29,921 nucleotides of DNA. It comes from Baffinella frigidus (Eukaryota > Cryptophyceae > Cryptomonadales > Baffinellaceae). How positions within the stretch are numbered: position 1 is the first letter of the stretch; every line of letters starts with the position of its first letter. The notes under the pieces are model-generated. The model was not told the DNA's origin and ran no database searches. It saw only the letters and a program-made list of their open reading frames with translations. Shown piece by piece: positions 23,290 through 29,921 of the stretch. Location: NCBI GenBank assembly GCA_026770585.1, contig MU646741.1:1-29921 (forward strand). The letters are read 5' to 3'. The position numbers and the translations under genes are program-made.

Positions 23290-26200
23290 GTGAGCACCAC
23301 GGCCCAAACCCTAAACTCTCACCACTAAACCCTAAACCCTGAACCCAGAACCCCAAACTATAGCCCCTGTAAACCCTAAACCCTAAACCCTAAACCCTAA
23401 ACCCTAAACTCTAAACCCCTAAACCCTAAACTCAACCTGCTGCTCTCATCTGGCTGCGAACAATGACGGTGAGCACCACGGCCACTAAACCCTAAACTTA
23501 AACCCCGAACCCTCAACCCTCAACCCTCATCCGCGCGGATCTGGCTGCGAACCAAGAGCTGGCTGCGAACGAGGACGGTGAGGGCGACGGCCACCAAACC
23601 CTTGACCTGAACCCAGAACCCTAGACCCTCCAACGGGAATTGATAGGGCCTGTGCCGCACCAGTCCGGTCGGTCGTCATACCATCAGGGCACAAATAACA
23701 CGCGGCCGGACGTGTCCCCGGCCACACGAGGCTATCCATGCGAACAGAATAAAAGGACATTTTAAAATTTATGGGGAAATGATCACGTTTCCGTACGGAT
23801 GTCCGTACGGAAACGTGATCAAATGCCGACTTCTGGCGTGTTTCCTGGACAATAATCCAATAATTAACTTATGAATCTGTTCGCATGGATAGCCTCGTGT
23901 GGGGAGGCGGGTTCCCGGGGACGAATCCCGGGGTGGCTGCGAACCAAGAGCTGGCAGCGAACGACCCTTTAGGTCCTTTAGATTTTAAATGCTCCCAACA
24001 TATGCCAACGACCCTTCCGTGGAAAAGACTGCAGAGAAAGCATTTTTGCTTTCGGATCGCGTTTAGCTCTCCAGTGCAGAGGCTCGTGAAGAGGGGATAC
24101 AGGGTGGTTCTCTTGGGGTGTTTGAGTTGTCCCACGTGGGTACGCGCTCGCACACACACACCGAACCCAAGTCAGCCTTGATGAGACACATGGTATCCCA
24201 TGGTCGAAGTATAGGAGCTCCAACCACGGATACCCCACAAAATCCGGTGTTTGAGTTATCCCATAGAGGAGGACCCGATTTTGTGCGGATCGCGTTTGGC
24301 TCTCCACCACGAGGACGGTGAGGGCGAAGACCCGAACCTGTTACTCCTAAACCCAAACCCCCAAACCAACTCCTAAACCCAAACCCAAAACCCTAAACCC
24401 TAAACCCTAAACCCTAATCCCTAAACACTAAACACTAAACTGGCGAGCGCGATGGAAGCGGGGGTGGGGGGCTGTGGGCGGCGCTGCGGAGTGGACCCTA
24501 GACCTGAACCCTGAACCCTGAACCCTGAACCCTGAACCTAATCCGTACACCCCAAGCCAAGCACACCAAACCTCGAACGCTAGAGACTCTGAGTGGACCG
24601 CACTAAGTGGACCACTTTCAGGGGGGCTGCGGGCCGCGCTGCGGAGCGGGATGCGGGATGTGCGCGCCACGCTCGCCACGTACCCCCCGGACTGCACGGA
24701 CAGGCAAGCGCCGGGGCACCGGCAAGATCTGGGGCACAGGAAAGATCTGGGGCGTCGCGCGGGGGGGGAGGAGCGCGTGGGTGTCTCGGCTGACAAGCTG
24801 TCGGGCATGTTGGGTCTTCCTGGTGGGGGAATGGGGGGAGGGGGCAGCGGTGTGTGTGTGGTGGGGGGGGGTGAGGGGGGGGGGCATCTCTCATCTCTCT
24901 CATCTCTCTCATCTCTCTCATCTCTCGATCTCCCATCTGATCTTGCGTGCCCCGCGCCACCGGCGAGGAGGAGGGTAAACCCAAAACACGAAACACGAGA
25001 CCCGAACCTCGAAACCCGAACCCCGAAACCTGAAACCCGAACCCCGAAACCTGAAACCCGAAACTCGAACCCCGAAACCCGAACCCCCAAACCCAAACAA
25101 AAACAAACACCTGAACCCAGACGAAAACACACCAGGTGGTGCTGTGCGGGACTGTGGTCGAGTGGCAGGACCCACCTGCTCTGCGCACCTTCTTCACAGG
25201 TGTGGATTTATTGTCGGCCGATAGACTTTTGGATCAGTTACTCCTAGGCGAGTTTATCTCCGATATCGAATAAAAGTATTCACTTTCTGCCTCCTCTAAA
25301 GTTGATTATTGCCTTGAAATTGTAACCACCTTTGATTTTACACGCCAAAATTGTGTATTTTCAGGGTGATAATCAACTTTAGACGTGGCAGAAAGTGGAT
25401 ATTTTTGTTCGATATCGGAGATAAGAGTACAGGGGTTACTCGCTATCAAGAGCACGCACCGCCCCTAGGGTAGTCCTATGATCCTAGCGATACGGTAGGA
25501 CCCTAGGAAGGTCGACTGTGGTCGCGTGGCAGGACACGCCAGCTATACGCACCTTATTTACAGGTTTGGGTTTGAAGTTAGGGGGTTACGGGGTTACGGG
25601 TGAGGGGTGAGGAGTGAGGGTTGACTGTGGCTGCTCCGCGTTTAGGGTTTAGGGGGTAGGGTTTGGGGTTGAGGGGTTGGGGTTGAGGGTTGGGAGTTGT
25701 AGGGGTTTGGCATGTCCACTCTGATCATTAGCGTTCTAATAGCTCCGACAACAATAAACGCCCCCCCCCTCAGCGCAGAGCACCCTAACCCCTAAACCCT
25801 AAACCCTAAACCCTAAACCCTAAACCCTAAACCCTAAACCCCAGACCCTAAACTCTAAACCCTAGACCCCTGAACAGAGCATCCTGCCCCTGCGCAGAGC
25901 ACCCCAAACCCCACACTTTAGACCCTAAAGTCTAAACCCTCACGTGCTCTGTCACCCTAAACCCTTCACCCTCAATGAAAGCAATCCACTTGATGCGGCC
26001 CACTTAATAGGGTCCACTTGTCGCCATAAGTGGCCAACACGATGCACCTACGCCTAGTAGGGACAGGCGGCCAGACCATGACGCGTTCCTGTCAGAAACA
26101 CAGCCTCGCCGTTTCCGGAAACGGAAACAGGGCCCTCGCTCTGTTCAACTTGTTGGGAGTGTGGCCTATATATATTCAATGGACGGTTTATTTGGACGTG

Positions 26201-29200
26201 ACGGTAGTAAGTTTTTGTACCGGCTTGTAATTTTTTGAACCGCCTTCTTACAGCCCGGTACTTATTTCGGGACGTGACGGTAGTAGAAGGACACACTTGG
26301 AACGGGTCCGTTTTTGGAGCCATTGACCCCTTCCCATTCCGTTCCTTGTTTCCCCCACCGCTGAACCCTACACCCTGGGGCAGAGCACGTGAGCACCCAG
26401 GCGCGCTTCTACGGCATGTCAGACCTGGTCTGCCCCTACACCCTCACCCCTAACCCATAAACCCTAAACTCTAAAACCCTCAACGCTAACCCCAACCCTT
26501 GAACCCTAAACCCTAAACCCTAAACCCTCAACCCTAAACCCTAAACCCTAAACCCCACACCCTCAACCCCAAACCCTCAACCCTCAACCCTCAACCCTCA
26601 ACCCTAAACTCTAAACCCTGAACCCTAAACCCTAAACCCCATACCCTAAACCCTAACCCGTAACCCGTAACACCTAAGGCATGGGAGCTGACGATGAACC
26701 CTAAATCCTAAAACTCTACCCCCGAACCCCTAAGGCATAGGAGACAACCCTAACCCCTAACCCCTAACCCCTCAGGCATGGGAGCTGACGATGAACCCGT
26801 ACTTCGCGGTTGACGTCGACTTCAGCGACGGCTATTTGTGCAAGGTACGCCACACAACGGGCAAAAGAGATTGATAATTTATTGCCAAACAACCAGCGTC
26901 AGCGCCGCACATGCTACGCATTGTGTCACTACTGTACCCCGTGTCGGCCGCTCATACGAGCATTTTCCGGATGGATTCTAACTCCACCTCCTACCTTAGT
27001 GGTCATAAGTAGCCAGGGGAGCGTTCTGTCCTCTGACGAAGCTTGAGTTGAGAATGCGTTTGAGGTTCGCGGTTGACGTCGACTTCAGCAACGGATATGC
27101 GTGCAAGGTAGAGCGCTGTGCAGAGAAGTTGGCCACGGGAAATAATGGAAAATCGAGAAATTGGAGCCATTTTGTCAACTTCTGAGAAATTTGGTACCAG
27201 AAATTTCTCAAAAGTGGACAAAATGGCTCCAATTTCCCCATTTTCTCATTTTTCGGTGGTCAACTTCTCTGCACCGCGCTCTACGGACCTGGTTCAGGGT
27301 TTAGGGTTTCGAACTTTGCGTTCTGGGTCCGGGTGAAGTTTGTGTCGCCAGCACCGGAGAAACGAAGTCTCCTCTTCCTGATGCGTGATTGGGTCCGTTT
27401 CCGAAGAAGGTTCTCCCTCAACCCTAAACCATAAACCAGGCGGCAACGCAGGCCACCCAGGCACGCTGCACCCCTTAGCCTACGGTAGGAACCCCCCCTC
27501 CTCCTACGACGGTTAAAACAAAAAGGTCTTGAGAAGTCGTAGGAGGGGGGCTCCTACCGCAGGCAATCCGTAGGCTTTAAGTACCTCGCTGGCATTAGCT
27601 TTTTGCATGAAGCTGACCCTACACCCTGGGGCAGAGTGCAGCGTGCCTGGGAGGCCTGCGGTGCCGCTTCGACGAAGCGTTCTGGGCTACCATCACCCAC
27701 GACCTCTCCAAACCGCCGTGTTTGATTTCATAGGGAATTGGAGCGTTCTCGTCAGAAATTAGGCTATCGGCTCTAATTCCATACGGGCGGGGGGGGTATT
27801 TAACCTTAATACCCCCCCGCCCGTATGGAATTTTACCCCCCGCCCGTATGGAATTATTCAGGTTACATACTCGCCCCGACTGAATGGCGGCAATCGTCAG
27901 GCGACAGCGCAGGCACGCCGGACGCTCGATGACGCGTTCTGGGCCATCATCACGGACGACCTCTCCGAAGAGCCGCACGCCAACTTCTCGCGCGTGTTTC
28001 CCCTTAGTCACCGCTCAGTGGACCTCGCAGGTGGTCCACTCTCACTAACGCTCCAATCCCGTGAATTGCCAGGCGACCTCACAGGCCCGTCGGACGCTCA
28101 ATGAAGCGTTTTGGGCCACTATCACAGACGACCTCTCCGAGCAGGTCGTCTCTACGTCCTGAACCCCTTCACACCCTAAACCCTAAACCCCTCTACATCC
28201 TAAACCCTAAACCCCTCTACACCCTACACCCTGCTAAACTCCTCTACACCCTAAACCCTACACCCCTCTGTACCCTAAACCCTGAGCCCCTCTACACCCC
28301 ACACCCTAAACCCCGACTGCACCCTAAACCCTAAAACCCAGCCTTCCCGAGCAGCCCAACGCCAACTTTTCGCGCGTGTTTTCCCTCCTGCAGCACGTCG
28401 TGGAGCAGGTCCTATCCGTTCCTAATTTCATTGAAACTGGACTAGCAACTCCTAATTAAATTTAGTTAGCCCTAGTTAAAACCGTGGTCCAACTCTCATG
28501 ACATTGGTCCGAATCCTGTGACATTGGTCCAACTCCTTGGTCCAACTCCTGTGACGAAACCTTGGTCCAACTCCTGTGACAATAGGGAGACTTTTGAACA
28601 GCCGCATGCCAATTTTTCTGCTGCAGCACGTCGCCAAACAGGTTCATACAAAAAGCCAGCGTTAGAGGAGGACATATTTGGACGCGACTTTGTATAAAAC
28701 TTGCAATAGATGGCTTTACAACCCATTTAAAATAACGGTTGCAATAGATGGCTTTACAAACCATTTAAAATAACGGTTGTAATCTTCTGTACCAGAGTCG
28801 CGTCCAAATAAGCCCCCCTCTAACGTTGGCATTCGGCATCCAGGTTTGTAAAGTGGCGCCGGGGTCCGAATCCCCTGTCTGTCATAGGTCTCGTGCACGC
28901 AACAAAAACCGTTACAACAAAAACCGTCACACAAAAATCGTTACACGGAGCCCCGCGTCTTTCGTTGGGCTTACTGAAACAGATTGCATGCTTGCCCACA
29001 GGTTTGTAAAGTGGCGCCGGGGCCCGGGGGGCGCTGGAAGAGGCACCAGGATGCTGGGAAGGCTCTCGAGCAGGTTATGAATCCCGCGAGCCCTGTGGGT
29101 ATCTAGACTCAAAGGGCACCTGGTCTGTACAGTTATGAGAACTTGCTGGTTGTGCCCGCGACCACCTCGCTGCCCTCTCTCGCTCTCTCGCTCAAACCCT

Positions 29201-29414
29201 TAAACCCTAAACCCTAAACCTTAAACCCTAAACCCTAAACCGTAAACCGTAAACCGTAAACCCTAAACCCTAAACCCCAAACCCTCAACCTCAAACCCTA
29301 AATCCTTAACCCTAAACCCTAAACCCTAAACCCTAAACCCCTCGCGTGCAGGTGCTGGACCAAGAGTTGCTGGAACAGCAGGCGTACCACCACGCCTTCG
29401 ACTGGCCGGTGCAG
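22449..29414 (+). CDS. T-complex protein 11 (Tcp11) family protein with IQ motif, 3' end outside window
   Basis: Nine exons (22449-23289, 24622-24974, 25136-25199, 26384-26427, 26776-26844, 28073-28144, 28355-28408, 29002-29073, 29352-29414) join in phase into 544 codons. An IQ-like motif (IQRSYLFRCMR, residues 93-103) is followed by FLMAYKMLPRPG and LQLLAFNEAYRAWF, then the Tcp11 signatures in family order: AWELTMNPYFAVDVDF, LNEAFWATITDDLSEQ, NFSRVFSLLQHVVEQ, VLDQELLEQQAYHHAFDWP. Animal Tcp11 proteins are linked to sperm signalling and motility, and algae and plants have homologues of unclear role (family knowledge). The next exons lie beyond 29921. Introns are filled with CCCTAAA-like arrays, hairpin elements and decayed exon copies. 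Only two exons (E1, E2) are long enough to stand out as ORFs. Confidence 0.85.
23310..23530. repeat. CCCTAAA array with exon 1-end echo
   Basis: Telomere-like units C-rich on the sense strand, interrupted at 23436-23482 by a copy of the exon 1 end and donor (CTGCTCTCATCTGGCTGCGA then GGTGAGCACCACGGCC). A second echo lies at 23538-23592, a third at 23933-23967 and a fourth (CGAGGACGGTGAGGGCGA) at 24307-24327. Confidence 0.85.
23722..23902. mobile_element. Family J element, copy 2
   Basis: Same ends and internal GATCACGTTTCCGTACGGA hairpin as 4787-4965, about 95% alike by eye. Inserted between exon 1-end echoes in Tcp11 intron 1. Confidence 0.9.
24330..24545. repeat. CCCTAAA/CCCTGAA array with exon 2 echo
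   Basis: Sense-strand C-rich telomere-like units, with a fragment of exon 2 (GGGGGCTGTGGGCGGCGCTG) at 24466-24493 embedded in them. Confidence 0.8.
24622..24974 (+). CDS. Tcp11 gene exon 2
   Basis: Acceptor CACTTTCAG, entering in phase 1; donor AGG|GTAAAC, leaving in phase 0. The start GLRAALRSGMRDVRATLATY is convincing. The later part (SADKLSGMLGLPGG, then glycine and HLSSLSSLSSL low complexity from five CTCATCTCT units) is open but unusual and may hide an internal intron, for example from the GGTGGGG at about 24822. Confidence 0.6.
24975..25130. repeat. CCCGAAA-type variant array
   Basis: Telomere-like repeats dominated by CCCGAA(A) variants (CGAACCCCGAAACC), starting at the exon 2 donor and ending 5 bp before the exon 3 acceptor. 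They make up nearly the whole 161-bp intron. Confidence 0.85.
25136..25199 (+). CDS. Tcp11 gene exon 3
   Basis: Acceptor ACACCAG, donor ACAG|GTGTGG, 64 nt (phase 0 in, phase 1 out): VVLCGTVVEWQDPPALRTFF. Supported by frame continuity and by a decayed duplicate with its donor at 25515-25567. Confidence 0.65.
25254..25424. mobile_element. MITE-like element with long terminal inverted repeats
   Basis: TATCTCCGATATCGAA...TTCGATATCGGAGATA ends, inner CCACTTTCTGCC and TAAAGTTGATTATT arms mirrored. Confidence 0.85.
25428..25513. mobile_element. Family C element, truncated
   Basis: TACAGGGGTTACTCGCTATC start and CCGCCCCTAGGGTAGTCCTA interior. It lacks the right terminus and runs into the exon 3 echo. 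Confidence 0.65.
25515..25567 (+). repeat. Echo of Tcp11 exon 3 with donor
   Basis: Reads TVVAWQDTPAIRTLFTG followed by a GTTTGG donor, versus TVVEWQDPPALRTFFTG in the exon. Mostly conservative changes and no frameshift, so the duplicate is young or was once used. Followed by G-rich TTTAGGG-like DNA to 25700. Confidence 0.75.
25780..25960. repeat. CCCTAAA array with GCAGAGCAC words
   Basis: Perfect (CCCTAAA)n core at about 25793-25840, flanked by CAGCGCAGAGCACCC and CTGCGCAGAGCACCCC, fragments resembling the exon 4 acceptor region (GGGGCAGAGCAC). Confidence 0.85.
26384..26427 (+). CDS. Tcp11 gene exon 4
   Basis: Acceptor TGGGGCAG, donor CTG|GTCTGC, 44 nt (phase 1 in, phase 0 out): HVSTQARFYGMSDL. 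This choice keeps the frame into exon 5. An alternative acceptor (CACCCAG at 26400) would not. The sequence precedes AWELTMN as in Tcp11 proteins, where a similar helix leads into 'AHEIxxNxxF'. Confidence 0.55.
26440..26775. repeat. CCCTAAA array with exon 5 echoes
   Basis: C-rich telomere-like units on the sense strand, containing GGCATGGGAGCTGACGATGA at 26679-26698 and GGCATAGGAGACA at about 26734, fragments of the exon 5 start, before the true acceptor CCTCAG. Confidence 0.85.
26776..26844 (+). CDS. Tcp11 gene exon 5
   Basis: Acceptor CCCCTCAG, donor AAG|GTACGC, 69 nt, phase 0. AWELTMNPYFAVDVDF then SDGYLCK corresponds to the conserved A-H-E-I-x-x-N-x-D-F segment of Tcp11 proteins. Confidence 0.82.
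26866..26994 (+). repeat. Family H repeat, copy 2
   Basis: Same sequence and same sense relative to the gene as 1759-1897. It begins 21 bp inside the intron after the exon 5 donor. Confidence 0.75.
27066..27108 (+). repeat. Echo of Tcp11 exon 5 end with donor
   Basis: Reads FAVDVDFSNGYACK then GTAG. The family I element starts exactly at the donor TA. Frame intact but the 5' half is missing. Confidence 0.8.
27109..27283. mobile_element. Family I element, copy 2
   Basis: TAGAGCGCTGTGCAGAGAAG ... CTTCTCTGCACCGCGCTCTA ends. The interior GAAATTGGAGCCATTTTGTC...GACAAAATGGCTCCAATTTC is an extra palindrome absent from copy 1. Confidence 0.88.
27440..27713 (+). pseudogene. Decayed Tcp11 exon 6 copy split by family B DNA
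   Basis: 27440-27468 (QATQAR) matches the exon 6 start. 27663-27713 reads RFDEAFWATITHDLSKPP, the exon 6 middle. They are separated by a family B element (27471-27605) and by an inverted copy of the exon-start piece at 27635-27664 (GTGCAGCGTGCCTGGGAGGC). Confidence 0.75.
27471..27605. mobile_element. Family B MITE, copy 3
   Basis: CCCCTTAGCCTACGGTAGGA ... GTACCTCGCTGGCATTAGCT. It lacks the outer left terminus present in copy 1. Confidence 0.85.
27775..27832. repeat. Perfect hairpin with a partial third arm
   Basis: ATTCCATACGGGCGGGGGGG is mirrored by CCCCCCCGCCCGTATGGAAT around TATTTAACCTTAATA. The right arm is repeated once more at about 27834-27855. Confidence 0.85.
27901..28000 (+). CDS. 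Unsplit duplicate of Tcp11 exons 6+7
   Basis: After acceptor AATCGTCAG it reads ATAQARRTLDDAFWAIITDD then LSEEPHANFSRVFPL in phase 0, with no intron where the next copy has one. It is intact in frame to a GT at 28031. It may be a retained alternative exon or a recent duplicate; it lacks the LQHVVEQ end, so the downstream copy is preferred for the main transcript. Confidence 0.6.
28073..28144 (+). CDS. Tcp11 gene exon 6
   Basis: Acceptor TTGCCAG, donor GAGCAG|GTCGTC, 72 nt, phase 0: ATSQA then RRTLNEAFWATITDDLSEQ, the 'AFWDxLxxDLS' core of the Tcp11 domain. Confidence 0.85.
28145..28354 (+). repeat. 210-bp intron of CCCTAAA-like repeats with 8-bp flanking repeat
   Basis: Starts GTCGTC, ends CCGAGCAG, and consists of units such as CCCCTCTACACCCTAAACCC. 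The exon side ends CCGAGCAG and the intron ends CCGAGCAG. The unsplit homologue at 27901 has CCGAAGAG once at the same codons. See findings. Confidence 0.8.
28355..28408 (+). CDS. Tcp11 gene exon 7
   Basis: 54 nt, phase 0: PNANFSRVFSLLQHVVEQ, donor CAG|GTCCTA. It continues the Tcp11 pattern in which D-L-S-x-x-P-x-Y/F-S-R-V is followed by an amphipathic helix. Confidence 0.85.
28484..28633 (+). repeat. TGGTCCAACTCCTGTGAC repeats and exon 7 echo
   Basis: Five imperfect copies of TTGGTCCAACTCCTGTGAC (28488-28585), then 28586-28633, a copy of exon 7 (EQPHANF...) carrying a 16-bp internal deletion and the AAACAG|GTTCAT donor. Confidence 0.75.
28655..28830. mobile_element. Hairpin element with internal 40-bp duplication
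   Basis: Ends GCCAGCGTTAGAGG.. and ..CCTCTAACGTTGGC, next pair ATTTGGACGCGACT/AGTCGCGTCCAAAT. The centre has two tandem copies of GCAATAGATGGCTTTACAA. Confidence 0.85.
28840..28868 (+). repeat. Echo of Tcp11 exon 8 start with acceptor
   Basis: GCATCCAG then GTTTGTAAAGTGGCGCCGGG is identical to the first 20 bases of exon 8, then diverges. Confidence 0.75.
29002..29073 (+). CDS. Tcp11 gene exon 8
   Basis: Acceptor TGCCCACAG, donor CAG|GTTATG, 72 nt, phase 0: VCKVAPGPGGRWKRHQDAG then KALEQ. Matches the stretch in Tcp11 proteins where a helix precedes 'xxxLDxELxxQ'. Confidence 0.75.
29190..29345. repeat. CCCTAAA array before exon 9
   Basis: (CCCTAAA)n with CCGTAAA and CCTTAAA variants, ending 6 bp before the GCGTGCAG acceptor of exon 9. 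Confidence 0.9.
29352..29414 (+). CDS. Tcp11 gene exon 9
   Basis: 63 nt, phase 0, donor CAG|GTGCCG: VLDQELLEQQAYHHAFDWP then VQ, the 'LDxELLxQxxxxGAxD' block of Tcp11. Last exon identified in this window; the gene must continue beyond 29921. Confidence 0.85.
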
Positions 29415-29447
29415 GTGCCGCAACCCTCTCTCTCTCACACACACACA

Positions 29448-29482
<35 letters not shown>

Positions 29483-29562
29483 TCTCTCTTTATCTCTCTC
29501 TCTCTCTTCACACACTCTCACTCTCTCACACACACACTCGATGACTCACTCTCTCTCTAGAG
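29415..29562. repeat. CT/CA microsatellite
   Basis: Alternating (CT)n and (CA)n blocks filling the space between the two exon 9 copies. Confidence 0.9.
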
Positions 29563-29569
29563 AGTGAGG

Positions 29570-29631
29570 GGCTGGACCGAGAGTTGCTGGAACAGCTGGC
29601 GTACCACCACGCTTTAGACTGGCCGATGCAG
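29570..29631 (+). repeat. Second copy of Tcp11 exon 9
   Basis: Reads LDRELLEQLAYHHALDWPMQ with a GTACCA donor. Frame open, conservative changes. An upstream CTCTAG could act as acceptor, so it may be an alternative exon rather than a dead echo. Confidence 0.7.
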
Positions 29632-29639
29632 GTACCACA

Positions 29640-29810
29640 GGGGTTAGGGTAAGGGTTTACGAGTTGTGGCACCCGCCCCTTACTCAAGTTGGCGTGCAGA
29701 GACGTTGGTGTAGGGTTTATGGTTTAGGGCGTAGGGTGTAGGGTTTAGGGTTTAGGGCTTAGGGTTTAGGGTCTAGGATTGAGGATTTAGGACTTAGGGT
29801 TTAGGAAGTT
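29640..29810. repeat. TTTAGGG-like array, G-rich on plus strand
   Basis: Degenerate TTTAGGG/GTGTAGGG units, opposite in orientation to the arrays in the preceding Tcp11 introns. Followed by (CACT)n at 29855-29885. Confidence 0.85.
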
Positions 29811-29921
29811 GGCCTCCGAACTTATGTTAGATTTCCGATATTGTTTCCTAGTGCACGCACGCACGCACTCACTCACTCACTCACTCACTCAATCACTCAC
29901 TCACCCATTCCCTCCCTCCCT

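Noticed and set aside
24428-25132. Long minus-strand ORF over Tcp11 exon 2 and its flanks
   Set aside because: Its sequence is low-complexity translation of telomere-like repeats (GFGVRVSGF type) and of the antisense of a GC-rich exon; no family signal.
1-29921. A complete transposase or reverse transcriptase for the elements
   Set aside because: I read both strands for DDE, integrase and RT motifs and found none; all elements here are short and non-autonomous.
1-29921. Dinoflagellate spliced-leader relics as a lineage marker
   Set aside because: I did not find the characteristic TTTTGGCTCAAG word, and introns are mostly ordinary GT-AG, so the lineage was left open.

Overview
This is a gene-sparse, repeat-choked window of a eukaryotic nuclear genome. 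It has spliceosomal GT-AG introns, one-module-per-exon genes, eukaryote-only protein families (TPR co-chaperone type, F-box/WD40, T-complex protein 11), and many degenerate arrays of the plant/algal-type telomere heptamer TTTAGGG/CCCTAAA. The arrays and the high repeat load fit a photosynthetic protist or alga (for example a green alga, cryptophyte, chromerid or dinoflagellate). The sequence alone does not fix the lineage. I saw no rRNA, tRNA, CRISPR array, transposase gene or bacterial-style operon.

Three genes were assembled by following reading frame and splice phase across exons, most of them too short to stand out as ORFs. (1) Minus strand, 15285 down to 1666: an apparently complete eight-exon, 362-residue TPR protein of TTC9/AIP-like layout. 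Its 1.1 kb of coding sequence is spread over 13.6 kb. (2) Plus strand, 15744-18569: an F-box-like/WD40 protein with about one WD40 repeat per phase-0 exon. It diverges from gene 1 across a 458-bp shared promoter and carries a 115-bp micro-inversion of one WD40 exon plus two single-base frame breaks, so it is probably a recent pseudogene or a damaged allele. (3) Plus strand, 22449 to beyond the right edge: an IQ-motif/Tcp11-domain protein. Nine exons (544 codons) join in perfect phase and follow the order of the Tcp11 family.

Almost everything else is palindromic, MITE-like DNA of 100-250 bp in at least a dozen families (labelled A-L here), including a cluster of six family-A copies and one related element at 18.86-20.20 kb, tandem repeats and telomere-like arrays. 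Three patterns stand out. First, most exons of genes 1 and 3 have one or more decayed partial copies ('exon echoes') in the flanking introns, often with the splice site attached and next to telomere-like arrays or hairpin elements. Second, one 210-bp Tcp11 intron is built almost entirely of CCCTAAA-like repeats, is flanked by an 8-bp direct repeat, and is absent from an unsplit duplicate of the same exon, which looks like a captured intron-gain event. Third, hairpin elements share cores inside different terminal arms, sit inside one another, and in one family keep perfect stem pairing while the stem sequence changes.

Layout: 1-1665 intergenic repeats; 1666-15285 TPR gene (-) with giant introns; 15286-15743 divergent promoter; 15744-18569 F-box/WD40 gene (+); 18570-22448 intergenic (hairpin cluster, then TTTAGGG arrays); 22449-29921 Tcp11 gene (+), incomplete at the right end.
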